Assembly (NCBI GenBank): GCA_964502735.1
Contig: CAZCYD010000070.1
Location: 1 to 12,342, forward strand
DNA: 12,342 nt
Source: JACKAN01 sp964502735
GTDB lineage: Bacteria; Bdellovibrionota; Bdellovibrionia; Bdellovibrionales; UBA1609
Direction of reading: 5' to 3'
The position numbers and the translations under genes are program-made. A model generated the notes under the pieces. The model saw only the letters and a list, made by a program, of their open reading frames with translations. It did not search any database and had not been told where the DNA came from. This document shows, one piece after another, positions 1-6,174 of this stretch (position 1 is the first letter of the stretch; the number at the start of each line of letters is the position of its first letter).

Positions 1-1
1 T

Positions 2-55
2 TCCTGCATATACTTAGCCACGGTGTTTTTACTAACTAAAAAACCAGATTCAATA
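2..55 (+). pseudogene. 5' side of an IS3-family orfB interrupted by IS66 (internal piece)
   Basis: Read from base 2 the frame is open up to the IS66 end and gives SCIYLATVFLLTKKPDSI. The YLATV followed by a hydrophobic stretch and KK resembles the segment of IS3-family OrfB just before the GW..(D)DN..T block, where the family usually reads YLATVxDLFSRKxVGW. The continuation of that block (DDNMQTSL) appears in the same orientation right after the IS66 right end at 2917, so the two pieces look like halves of one gene. The piece seems one codon short against the family pattern and its last residues do not match, so it is somewhat decayed. The match is short, which keeps confidence moderate. Confidence 0.45.
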
Positions 56-84
56 GTACATCGTCTAGACTTCACACATTTTAA
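55..84 (+). repeat. IS66 left terminal inverted repeat
   Basis: These 30 bases, starting agtacatcgtctagacttca, are the exact reverse complement of 2888-2917. Pairing stops at base 54 on the outer side and base 85 on the inner side. The functional tip is probably the G at 56, giving the GTA.. start usual in this family. Confidence 0.9.
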
Positions 85-120
85 GTTTTTTTTAAATCTG
101 CTAGATTAAGTTATCGACAT

Positions 121-128
121 AGGAGGTG
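121..128 (+). promoter_or_regulatory. Ribosome binding site of IS66 tnpA
   Basis: AGGAGGTG is a near-perfect anti-16S match ending 5 nt before the ATG at 134. It fixes that ATG as the start of tnpA. It is much stronger than anything in front of tnpC. Confidence 0.85.
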
Positions 129-133
129 TCATA

Positions 134-547
134 ATGGAGATAGAAGTATTAAAGAAGAAGATCAGCACATTTAAGAGTCCCAGCGGCCGTGTTGGCAAAT
201 TGAGTGATGAGTTGTTGTACGAGGTATTAACAGCTTGGGAGAACTGGACAGGTTCACGAATGTCTTTTTATTCATCAATTGGTGTGAGCCCTAAAGGTTT
301 TGCATCCATAATAGGAAAAGCCAAGCGTTTAAAACGTGAGGGCTATTTTCCAGCTGAGGAGTTTAAAGAGGTTCAACTCTCAGAAGCAGCGACCCCAAGA
401 CCTCGACTCATTTCCGACGGCACGGGCATTTTGCTTCACTGGGGGAATAAACAATTTATTAAATTTTATGATGTTAGCCAGCTAGTGGAGTTTTTACGAG
501 CCATGGGCGACGTTACTTGTATTGGATCGGAGAAAAAAGCTTCGTGA
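134..547 (+). CDS. tnpA: IS66 family accessory protein TnpA
   Basis: This 137-aa product is the small accessory protein encoded first in IS66-type elements. It is required with TnpB and TnpC for transposition, although its exact role is not settled. The N-terminal half (about residues 22-70) holds the family's helix-turn-helix-like region, seen here as LLYEVLTAWENWTGSR, then a segment around VSPKGFASIIGKAKRLKREG. The C-terminal part (about 96-128) is the less conserved end that mentions FIKFYDVSQLVEFLRAM. The length is normal for the family. The start is set by a strong RBS at 121-128. The stop TGA (545-547) overlaps a GTG start of tnpB as GTGA, which indicates translational coupling. Confidence 0.85.
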   Translation: MEIEVLKKKISTFKSPSGRVGKLSDELLYEVLTAWENWTGSRMSFYSSIGVSPKGFASIIGKAKRLKREGYFPAEEFKEVQLSEAATPRPRLISDGTGILLHWGNKQFIKFYDVSQLVEFLRAMGDVTCIGSEKKAS

Positions 548-933
548 TTGCTATTAACCGACGCACCCGTATTTTTTTATCCAAGGAGCCTACAGACATG
601 CGCGCCAGTTATGACTCATTGTGTTTGCGGGTGAAGTCGGTTTTATCTAAAGACCCCTTTTCTGGTCATTTGTTTGTATTTATAAATAAGAGAAGAACAG
701 CTTGTAAATGCTTGTTTTACGATGGCACAGGTTTGGTGCTTATTTGTAAGCGCATGGAGTCTGGCACATTTAGTCAGGTGAACCGCCTTGTGGGAGAAGT
801 TATATTAACACAAGCGGAGTTTAATTTATTTTTCGAAGGAGCTTCTATTGATAAAAGATTTATCGATAGCCCTCGAGAGATTAAAAAAGGACACGCCAAA
901 CTAAACGATCCCATTCCGCAAATGAATTTATAA
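544..933 (+). CDS. tnpB: IS66 family accessory protein TnpB (Orf2)
   Basis: The product is recognisable as the IS66 Orf2/TnpB protein. It has the family's opening RIFLSKEPTDMRASYDSL (near residue 9), then the conserved core DPFSGHLFVFINKRRT and CLFYDGTGLVLICKRMESG, roughly residues 35-85. It acts with TnpA and TnpC in transposition; its biochemical role is unknown. I place the start at GTG 544, which shares bases with the tnpA stop (GTGA) and gives about 129 aa, close to the usual 115-120. A TTG at 517 in the same frame would add nine residues but would overlap tnpA more deeply. The C-terminus (after about residue 105) is the usual variable tail. No frameshift is seen. Confidence 0.85.
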   Translation: MIAINRRTRIFLSKEPTDMRASYDSLCLRVKSVLSKDPFSGHLFVFINKRRTACKCLFYDGTGLVLICKRMESGTFSQVNRLVGEVILTQAEFNLFFEGASIDKRFIDSPREIKKGHAKLNDPIPQMNL

Positions 934-952
934 AAAACTTCAATGCCGCAGC

Positions 953-977
953 GGGAGTGAGTTGCAAAGCCATTCCC
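953..977 (+). other. Hairpin between tnpB and tnpC
   Basis: GGGAGTG (953-959) can pair with CATTCCC (971-977), a 7-bp stem with one G-T wobble around an 11-nt loop. It sits 20 nt before the tnpC ATG, in the only non-coding gap between the transposition genes. The bases just before that ATG (taataagtcc) offer only a weak ribosome site, so the structure could affect how much TnpC is made. There is no U tract, so it is not a terminator. Confidence 0.4.
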
Positions 978-997
978 TCTAGTTATGTAATAAGTCC

Positions 998-2551
998 ATG
1001 ACCCAAAAAGAGCTTTTTACACCACTGACGAATGAACAAATCGCACAATTTAGTAAAGAAGATATTTGTAAGTTTGTAGAAGCTCAATCTCGTGTTATTG
1101 AGGATTTATCTAAAGAACTTACGACTATTAAAAATCGTACGGAAGAACTTAAACAACGAAGTCTACAAATAGATGAAGAGTTTATTACTTTAAAAGGACA
1201 GTTTATAGGGAGTTCTCTTCCAAAGACAGAGGCCACTACCTCTGATAAAAAAAGTCACAAAAAGGGTCCAAAAAAGAAAAAAGTCCAGTTCCCATCGGAA
1301 CGCTACCCCCATGCCGAAATCATAGAACAAGAGATTGGCTTTCGCGACAAACAAGACTGTGATGTTTGTGGTTCTGAGATGAGTTTTATGGGTCAACATG
1401 AAGTTTGCGAATACGTTACCATGACTCCCGCAGTTTTTCGAGTTATTCGTCAGCTTCGTCAAAAACTGAGATGCTCCTGCTGTCATAGTTCAATTAAAAC
1501 TGTTCCTCCAATGCCACGCATCTGCCCCGGAGGAGCTTACAGTGATGAGATGATCATCGATGTAGCCATCAGTAAATATTGTGACCTAATCCCCATTGAA
1601 CGCTACGCCAAGATGGCTGCTCGCGGGGGACTGATGGATCTTCCGCCCCAGAGTTTAATTCAGCTGACTCATTATTTAGCTGATTTTGTAAAACCCATTT
1701 ATGAGCGAATACGTGGAGAAATTTTAAAAGCCCAGGTCTTACATGCGGACGAAACTCCACACAGGATGCTTGAGCAATGGGGTGTGGATTTAAAAGATCA
1801 ACGAAAAAGCTGGTTCCTTTGGGGGTTTTCAGACAATATTGGTAGTTCTTATTTTGAAGTTCATAATACGCGAAGTGGGGAGGTTTCAAGTCAGCTTTTA
1901 AAGGACTCGGCTTGTGAGTATTTAGTCTCTGATGTATTTAGTGGGTATAATAAATCCGTACGAGTCACTAATAAAATTCGTGAGCAGTTGAATCAGCCAA
2001 AAGTATATAACATTTATTGTAATGCCCATGCCTACCGTAAGTTTAAAGACTTAAAAGATACAGAATTTGATGACATAAAAAAACTCTATCAAACAATTTA
2101 TTGTTTGGAAGAGATCGTCAGTCGACGCCCCAATGACAAACGAAAACTCAAAGTCCGGCAAAAAATGAAAGCTTTATTTGAAAAAATTAAAACTCTCAGT
2201 CTTGAGCGACTTCATGGGCATTCCAAAAAAAGTGGATCAGGAAAAGCGATGGCTTATTTTATAAATAACTATGACTCCTTAGTGCGTTTTATAGATATTG
2301 TTGAGGCTCCCATTGACAATAACCCTCAAGAGCGTCAGATGCGCTCCCCTGTTGTGGGACGTAAGACCTGGTACGGGAACCACTCCTTAAAAGGAGCCAA
2401 TACGGCCGCCATTCTTTTTTCGATAGTTGAGTCTTGTAAATTATCCGGCGTAAACCCGAGGGATTACTTCAAAAAGCTTGTTGAAAATTTGCTTCTAAAA
2501 CAGCCCACTCAAACTCCGAAAGAATACGCTGAGCTAACAGGGTCCGTATAG
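998..2551 (+). CDS. tnpC: IS66 family transposase TnpC (DDE)
   Basis: The 517-aa product is the catalytic transposase of IS66 elements, cutting and joining DNA at the terminal repeats. Order of parts: an N-terminal coiled-coil-like helix (about residues 28-68); a lysine-rich linker (84-96); a zinc-finger-like region with CDVC (121-124) and CSCC (159-162); and the DDE core. Catalytic candidates are D251 in VLHADET, D312 in YLVSDVFSGY and E445 in IDNNPQERQMR. The family's C..H motif appears as YCNAHAYRKF (C341, H344), and the typical GRKTWYG and AILFSIVESCK blocks follow. The length and all key residues look intact, so the element may still be active. An in-frame stop at 980-982 rules out a start upstream of ATG 998. 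The 3' end overlaps the convergent passenger ORF by 18 nt. Confidence 0.93.
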   Translation: MTQKELFTPLTNEQIAQFSKEDICKFVEAQSRVIEDLSKELTTIKNRTEELKQRSLQIDEEFITLKGQFIGSSLPKTEATTSDKKSHKKGPKKKKVQFPSERYPHAEIIEQEIGFRDKQDCDVCGSEMSFMGQHEVCEYVTMTPAVFRVIRQLRQKLRCSCCHSSIKTVPPMPRICPGGAYSDEMIIDVAISKYCDLIPIERYAKMAARGGLMDLPPQSLIQLTHYLADFVKPIYERIRGEILKAQVLHADETPHRMLEQWGVDLKDQRKSWFLWGFSDNIGSSYFEVHNTRSGEVSSQLLKDSACEYLVSDVFSGYNKSVRVTNKIREQLNQPKVYNIYCNAHAYRKFKDLKDTEFDDIKKLYQTIYCLEEIVSRRPNDKRKLKVRQKMKALFEKIKTLSLERLHGHSKKSGSGKAMAYFINNYDSLVRFIDIVEAPIDNNPQERQMRSPVVGRKTWYGNHSLKGANTAAILFSIVESCKLSGVNPRDYFKKLVENLLLKQPTQTPKEYAELTGSV

Positions 2552-2833
2552 GGCCTTAATAAGTTTGGGCATAATAAAATCCTCATGGTCAAAGAGTTCA
2601 TTAACTAAACAGCCCCCTTGCCCGCACCATAGATCAATGCAAATTTTTAATAAAACTTGTTCGCCAGAGCACAGTCCACGGGCTTTTTTTAAAAGAACCT
2701 CAGGAGCTGTACTCAACCTAGCCTCTGACTTGTCAAATAACGAATTAAGTAGCTCTGGATGTTGACTCAAAAGAGTTGAAATTTTACTAAATAGATTTAA
2801 ATCACTTGAACTTGCATTTTTCCATGTTTGCAT
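2534..2833 (-). CDS. Small hypothetical protein, passenger ORF inside IS66
   Basis: This 99-aa ORF lies between tnpC and the right inverted repeat, on the opposite strand. I do not recognise its family. It seems real because an AAGGA ribosome site (tcctt at 2842-2846 on the plus strand) lies 8 nt before the ATG. The product also looks protein-like: a polar N-terminus (1-15), helical stretches (16-52), then GLCSGEQVLLKICIDLWCGQ and a C-terminal helix. It has five cysteines (55, 65, 70, 75, 99), a lot for its size. There is no signal peptide. It converges with tnpC and overlaps its last 18 nt. Some IS66-family elements are known to carry passenger genes, so it may be cargo or an accessory to transposition; the function is unknown. 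Confidence 0.6.
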   Translation of the reverse strand: MQTWKNASSSDLNLFSKISTLLSQHPELLNSLFDKSEARLSTAPEVLLKKARGLCSGEQVLLKICIDLWCGQGGCLVNELFDHEDFIMPKLIKALYGPC

Positions 2834-2859
2834 AACTTTATTCCTTGGTTACGGGTTAT

Positions 2860-2873
2860 GCTAATATTTTAGC
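2860..2873. promoter_or_regulatory. Small inverted repeat upstream of the passenger ORF
   Basis: GCTAA and TTAGC form 5-bp arms around TATT, 27 nt upstream of the passenger ATG and 14 nt inside the IS66 right repeat. The position suits an operator or promoter element, but I see no convincing -35/-10 pair. Confidence 0.25.
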
Positions 2874-2887
2874 AATTCGAATTTAAA

Positions 2888-2917
2888 TTAAAATGTGTGA
2901 AGTCTAGACGATGTACT
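2888..2917 (-). repeat. IS66 right terminal inverted repeat
   Basis: This is the exact reverse complement of 55-84 (30 of 30 bases). It marks the right end of the element. The sequence immediately outside returns to an IS3-family orfB frame. Confidence 0.9.
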
Positions 2918-3305
2918 TTCCTGTGATGACAATATGCAAACAAGTTTAATATTAAAGGCTCTAGAGATGGCCTTGAGCCGTCAGGAAGTTGAAGATGGGC
3001 AGTTAATAGCGCATTCAGATCAGGGTTCCCAGTATGCATCTGAGGCATTTGCATCACGATTAAGACTTGCTGGGATAATTGCTAGCATGTCACGTAGGGG
3101 AAATTGTTATGATAATGCTCATGTGGAAAGTTTTTTCCACAGCTTAAAAACAGAACTGGTCTATAGGAAAAACTTTAAAACCCGAGAAGAGGCTAAACAA
3201 GCAATCTTCGAGTGGATTGAGACTTGGTACAACAGGGAACGTCGCCACTCATCTCTCGGTTACATGAGTCCAGTTGAGTACGAAAAATTGGCATTGGCTT
3301 CATAA
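2917..3305 (+). pseudogene. IS3-family transposase OrfB, C-terminal part (interrupted by IS66)
   Basis: The open frame runs from the IS66 end through DDNMQTSLILKALEMAL and codes for the second half of the IS3-type rve integrase domain. Counting from the ATG at 2934, the second catalytic Asp is D29 in IAHSDQGSQY. The catalytic Glu is E65 in YDNAHVESFFHSLK, with the DD(35)E spacing typical of the family. The C-terminus ends with WYNRERRHSSLGYMSPVEYE, also typical. The first catalytic Asp and everything N-terminal are missing on this side, so the gene is dead. The interruption coincides with the IS66 right repeat, and the missing segment seems to continue at 2-55 left of the element. Confidence 0.88.
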
Positions 3306-3311
3306 AAACCG

Positions 3312-3336
3312 TGTCCACTTTTTGGGGGGAAGATCA
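3312..3336 (-). repeat. IS3-family right terminal inverted repeat
   Basis: Bases TGTCCACTTTTTGGGGGGAA and the following gatca lie just after the orfB stop, where IS3 elements end. Reverse complemented, they resemble the left ends at 10862 (tggacatccccaaaagtact) and 12290 (tggaattccccaagaaaagt), sharing TGGA/TGAT, the C run, the A run and TGGAC. The exact last base is uncertain. Confidence 0.6.
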
Positions 3337-3415
3337 CTCTTAACTTAGCCCCAGCTCAATTAGCCTTTTCGGATTTGAAAGGACTTGCAGCGTCGGTCCC
3401 ACTTTTATTTCACTC

Positions 3416-3444
3416 ATAATAGACTTTTCATCAAAGTCTATTAT
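3416..3444. repeat. Perfect 12-bp inverted repeat (hairpin)
   Basis: ATAATAGACTTT (3416-3427) and AAAGTCTATTAT (3433-3444) are exact reverse complements around a 5-nt loop TCATC. The stem is AT-rich and not followed by a T run, so it is not a standard terminator. It lies in the gene-poor stretch 80 bp right of the IS3 end, inside the possible minus-strand remnant. Confidence 0.6.
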
Positions 3445-3561
3445 TGGAAGGTCAACCTTTGACCTTGCCTTTAAAAGCCTCTGAGCGTTGCCGTCATAAA
3501 ACACTTTTAGCAGCACAAGACCTTTAAAATTTAATTTTGCACAATAACTTTCAGGCGAAGT

Positions 3562-3573
3562 GAGTGATCACTC
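3562..3573. repeat. 12-bp perfect palindrome
   Basis: GAGTGATCACTC is its own reverse complement. It lies between the two open halves of the possible minus-strand remnant. It could be a protein site or chance. Confidence 0.4.
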
Positions 3574-3760
3574 GGCCTTTGTTTTACTGACTATTTTTGA
3601 AGAAAAAGAAGGGGTTTATCGTCTGAGCTTTACCAAGCTCAACAAAATCTGGGTTGTACCTTTTTGTATGGGTCAAACTTAAAAAAGATCTTTTAGTTAA
3701 ACGAGTGCGCTTACTATCAGTTCTAACCTTCTTCTTATACATTAATAGAAATCTGCTATC

Positions 3761-3782
3761 TATTCCTCATTTATTCCTCATT
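3761..3782 (+). repeat. Tandem 11-bp direct repeat
   Basis: TATTCCTCATT occurs twice back to back (3761-3771 and 3772-3782). It directly abuts the -35-like site of the regulator gene, a suitable place for an activator or repressor site. Confidence 0.5.
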
Positions 3783-3812
3783 TTGAGTAATTTCATGTTG
3801 ACCTACTATAAT
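3783..3812 (+). promoter_or_regulatory. Predicted promoter of the regulator/exported-protein operon
   Basis: A consensus -10 TATAAT (3807-3812) is preceded 18 nt upstream by TTGAGT (3783-3788), a 4/6 match to the -35 consensus. A better -35 hexamer, TTGACC at 3798-3803, is too close to serve this -10. The 5' leader would be about 55 nt. It is the only promoter-like site of this quality in the gap before the operon. Confidence 0.5.
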
Positions 3813-3872
3813 TGATGAATTCTACTGCTGCTCAAAGGGGAATGACGCATTTTTAATACGTCGCGGGGCATT

Positions 3873-4616
3873 ATGAAAGAAGAGTTAAGCACGTCTGTTA
3901 TTGATCGGCTCAACGAAGAGTATTTTTCACGCTTATCAAAGAATCCAAGTTATTCTAAGCGATCTTTTGCCAAAAGAATCGGTATTGATCAGTCAATGTT
4001 GGGTAAACTGATGTCCGGAAAGTTAAAACCAAGTGAAAAAATGACGGAGTACCTACAGTCCGTTCTACGGCTGGCAAGTTCAGATTCTACAGGCAAACCT
4101 TCTCGATATTCTCTGTTGCCTGGAAAAATATTAGAAACCTTACTTAGTGATTTGAAGTTTTTCACAGTTATGGAGTTGGCAAAAACAAAATCATTTGAAG
4201 GTTCCTTAAAGTATATTAGTCAACGCATAGATACAAGTGAGCGCCATGTTCAGATGTTACTTGAGAATATGCAAAAAATAAATTTGGCAAAAAAGAGAAA
4301 AAATAAATGGGAGATTAGTCCCAACAATTTCTGTTGGACTCAGTTTGAACAGACCACGAATGTCAAAAAGGAATATCAAAAGCGAGTTTTAGAAAAAGCA
4401 ATAGAGTCTATTGATACGGTAGCATTTGAAGAAAGAGAAAATGCAAATCTAGTATTTGCAATACCGCAAGACAAAGTCACTCTCTTAAAGAGAGTCATCG
4501 ATGAGTTTCTTGATAAGGTAAACAATATTAGTGTTGCTGAGGATGAATCTGATGAAGTTTATCAGTTGGCTGTAGCACTATATCCAGTGACTCAAAGGAG
4601 AAAAAATAATGAATAA
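3873..4616 (+). CDS. TIGR02147 family (DUF4423) transcriptional regulator
   Basis: The 247-aa product fits the TIGR02147 family, found mostly in Bdellovibrio-like bacteria and Fibrobacter and regarded as DNA-binding regulators. The N-terminus has a YF.RLSKNPSYSKRSFAKRI block (17-36) running into a Cro/HTH-like helix pair, with IDQSMLGKLMSGKLKPSEKM at 38-57. The middle part (about 85-150) looks like a second winged-helix region (YISQRIDTSERHVQMLLENM) ending in KWEISP. The C-terminus carries the family's closing motif, VYQLAVALYPVT (229-240). Length is typical. It is cytosolic (no signal peptide). The GGGG before the ATG is a modest RBS. Its stop overlaps the next ATG by 8 nt, so it is probably cotranscribed with the exported proteins downstream and is their most likely controller. 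Its ligand is unknown. Confidence 0.82.
   Translation: MKEELSTSVIDRLNEEYFSRLSKNPSYSKRSFAKRIGIDQSMLGKLMSGKLKPSEKMTEYLQSVLRLASSDSTGKPSRYSLLPGKILETLLSDLKFFTVMELAKTKSFEGSLKYISQRIDTSERHVQMLLENMQKINLAKKRKNKWEISPNNFCWTQFEQTTNVKKEYQKRVLEKAIESIDTVAFEERENANLVFAIPQDKVTLLKRVIDEFLDKVNNISVAEDESDEVYQLAVALYPVTQRRKNNE
4598..4603 (+). promoter_or_regulatory. Ribosome binding site within the regulator gene for the next ORF
   Basis: An AAGGAG lies inside the last codons of the regulator, about 8 nt before ATG 4609. This supports the 8-nt overlapping start and translational coupling. Confidence 0.7.
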
Positions 4617-6174
4617 ATTCCAGATCAGTGTGAGAGTGTGTTTTTTTACAATTACACTATTGATTTCTCACCTAGTTTACGCAGGACAAAAAGGAAATGG
4701 AGGTGATGCTGTCGTTTGCATAATTAACGGGAAAACAACAGTAGAACTTTTAGATATTTACGAAGCAAAGCAAAATAGAATTGGAAATCCTATTGGAACG
4801 GGAAGCATTGAAGATATTTTCAGCGGATGGTTAGAGAAACTAAAACGGCAAAGTCCACAAAGAGCCGAGTATTATCAAGGCATATTCGACAGCGCCTTTA
4901 AATATATTTCAGAAGAAGAAAAAGCATTTCAAGGCGCTTCTCGCTTTGTCGATGACGAGCTTGAAGATCTAGATGATCATGGCTCTTTAGGTCTAGGTAA
5001 GGGATGTGTTGTTAAACAAGTAGCAATACAAAAAAAGGGTCTTTATCACCCTTATATTTTCACTTTCCAAAGACAACTTTGGGAGCAAATGGATACCCTA
5101 AATAGGGCAGCCTTATTGTTGCACGAAATCATTTATCTAGAAATTTCCGAGCAAGAGTCTAAATACAGAAAAGTAATAGCCCCTGATGAAAGGGTAAGCG
5201 ACTCTAGAGGAGTAAGAAGTTTAAATGCACTTATATTTACATCTCTAATTGATGATTTAAGTGAAAATGACTTTATAAAATTTTTGAAATTTAACAGATT
5301 ATATCGACTTGAAAAAGATGGCCTGGTTTACTTTAAGAATATCGAGGAATTAAATGTTCTTGATAAGAATATGGATCAAATCACTTTAAGCTGGCCAGTA
5401 TCTAAATCAGGAAGTTTAATAATTGCTAACTTTTACTCTTCTTATAGTCCACAATTGCGAAATTTTGATTTTTTAATTAAAAAAAGAAACTTAACAAAGT
5501 TTGACGGCGCAAATATTTATATCAATGGCGACAATAAATTTACAGGAAGTCCAGGCTTTTATGTTGAAAAAAGCAGCATTGGGTGCATAGAAAATTGCAT
5601 GAGTAGAGTGTTTACTGATGGCATTTTTGTACAGGATCTCAAGAAACAAAAGTATTCTCCTTGGGGGTTATATACAGAAAAAATTTATTTTGATCACCAA
5701 AGTCGCAATATGTTACTGGAGAAGGCTACTGGGTGGGTGCCAACTTTGGGGCAAAAATACTCTGTGCAAATTGAATCTGACGAAGTTGTAGTTAATGAAG
5801 AAGTTAAATTTATTTTCGGTTTTATTTCCTCTAGTTTATACGGAAACTTAGGGGACAAGATTGATAGAAGTCCTACTAAATTGCCTGGCAAATATTTTGA
5901 TGGAGAAATCCGTAGTGGTTGGTTGGCTATAAATAAAGATACTGGTGAGCCTCAAGTCTTTAGGTTTTTTGGTAAAGTATTTGGAATTGAAGGGACCGGA
6001 GATGCCCCCAAGTGGATGTTTCCAGTAGATCAGAACTTGGTAGCTTTTAGCCCCGAAAGCATTAATGAACCCCTAAGGGTTTTCAATTCGTACTCGAGAT
6101 ACACATATGACTGCAGAGATTGGAAAAAAATAGCCTATCGATGCAAAGGAGAATTTAACTATGGTGAAAATTAA
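4609..6174 (+). CDS. Exported GNGGDAVVC/LLHE protein, 521 aa, unknown function
   Basis: A signal peptide covers residues 1-25 (hydrophobic core CFFTITLLIS, likely cut after LVYA). The mature protein starts with a Gly-rich GQKGNGGDAVVC (26-37), a pattern I associate with secreted proteins of Bdellovibrio-like bacteria. C37 may pair with C133. A helix with LWEQMDTLNRAALLLHEIIY (157-176) contains an HE pair (172-173), but I see no HExxH, so a protease role is not shown. The second half (about 250-521) looks beta-rich, with two cysteine pairs (C326/C330, C502/C512), and matches nothing I know. The N-terminal half resembles the next gene's product. The gene overlaps its neighbours on both sides. 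It probably acts in the periplasm, envelope or outside; the reaction is unknown. Confidence 0.75.
   Translation: MNKFQISVRVCFFTITLLISHLVYAGQKGNGGDAVVCIINGKTTVELLDIYEAKQNRIGNPIGTGSIEDIFSGWLEKLKRQSPQRAEYYQGIFDSAFKYISEEEKAFQGASRFVDDELEDLDDHGSLGLGKGCVVKQVAIQKKGLYHPYIFTFQRQLWEQMDTLNRAALLLHEIIYLEISEQESKYRKVIAPDERVSDSRGVRSLNALIFTSLIDDLSENDFIKFLKFNRLYRLEKDGLVYFKNIEELNVLDKNMDQITLSWPVSKSGSLIIANFYSSYSPQLRNFDFLIKKRNLTKFDGANIYINGDNKFTGSPGFYVEKSSIGCIENCMSRVFTDGIFVQDLKKQKYSPWGLYTEKIYFDHQSRNMLLEKATGWVPTLGQKYSVQIESDEVVVNEEVKFIFGFISSSLYGNLGDKIDRSPTKLPGKYFDGEIRSGWLAINKDTGEPQVFRFFGKVFGIEGTGDAPKWMFPVDQNLVAFSPESINEPLRVFNSYSRYTYDCRDWKKIAYRCKGEFNYGEN

Larger units (their letters stand above)
55..2917 (+). mobile_element. 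Complete IS66-family insertion sequence (tnpA, tnpB, tnpC plus convergent passenger ORF)
   Basis: The element is bounded by perfect 30-bp inverted repeats at 55-84 and 2888-2917, whose outer bases include GTAC. It carries the standard IS66 gene order tnpA-tnpB-tnpC on the plus strand, all apparently intact. An extra ORF lies on the minus strand between tnpC and the right repeat. IS66 elements usually make 8-bp target duplications. None is seen here: the 8 bases outside the left end (attcaata) and the right end (tttcctgt) differ, which suggests recombination or decay of the target after insertion. The target was an IS3-family orfB. Confidence 0.9.
3340..3742 (-). pseudogene. Possible frameshifted remnant of a small gene
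   Basis: Two adjoining open stretches on the minus strand look as if they once formed one protein of about 120 aa. The first runs 3742-3584 from an ATG and has 52 codons. Its second half contains RYNPDFVELGKAQTINPFFF, then FKNSQ and a stop. In a different frame, 3567-3340 encodes about 75 residues including LVLLKVFYDGNAQRLLKARS and ending KRLIELGLS. The ELG..PFFFFK part faintly recalls the N-terminal region of fumarylacetoacetate-hydrolase proteins, but the second half does not support this, so I assign no function. No ribosome site precedes the ATG. This could also be chance reading frame in spacer DNA. Confidence 0.28.

Noticed and set aside
1190..1889. Minus-strand open frames of 98 and 106 codons within tnpC
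   Set aside because: They lie fully inside the well-supported IS66 transposase gene and have no ribosome site or recognisable protein character; they are antisense shadows.
2565..2765. Plus-strand ORF of 66 codons between tnpC and the IS66 right end
   Set aside because: It is antisense to the passenger ORF, which has the better RBS and protein character; there is no supporting start signal.
3548..3682. Plus-strand open stretch of 44 residues ending VVPFCMGQT
   Set aside because: It overlaps the minus-strand remnant, lacks an RBS and has no recognisable motif; both cannot be coding.
3683..3694. AAAAGATCTTTT palindrome as a terminator
   Set aside because: Low-complexity A/T palindrome with a 4-bp core; no GC stem and no proper T tract.
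3842..3856. Five-codon mini-ORF (ATG ACG CAT TTT TAA) ahead of the regulator, suggestive of a leader peptide
   Set aside because: The AAAGGGG is only a base or two from the ATG, too close for a ribosome site, and there is no attenuator structure.
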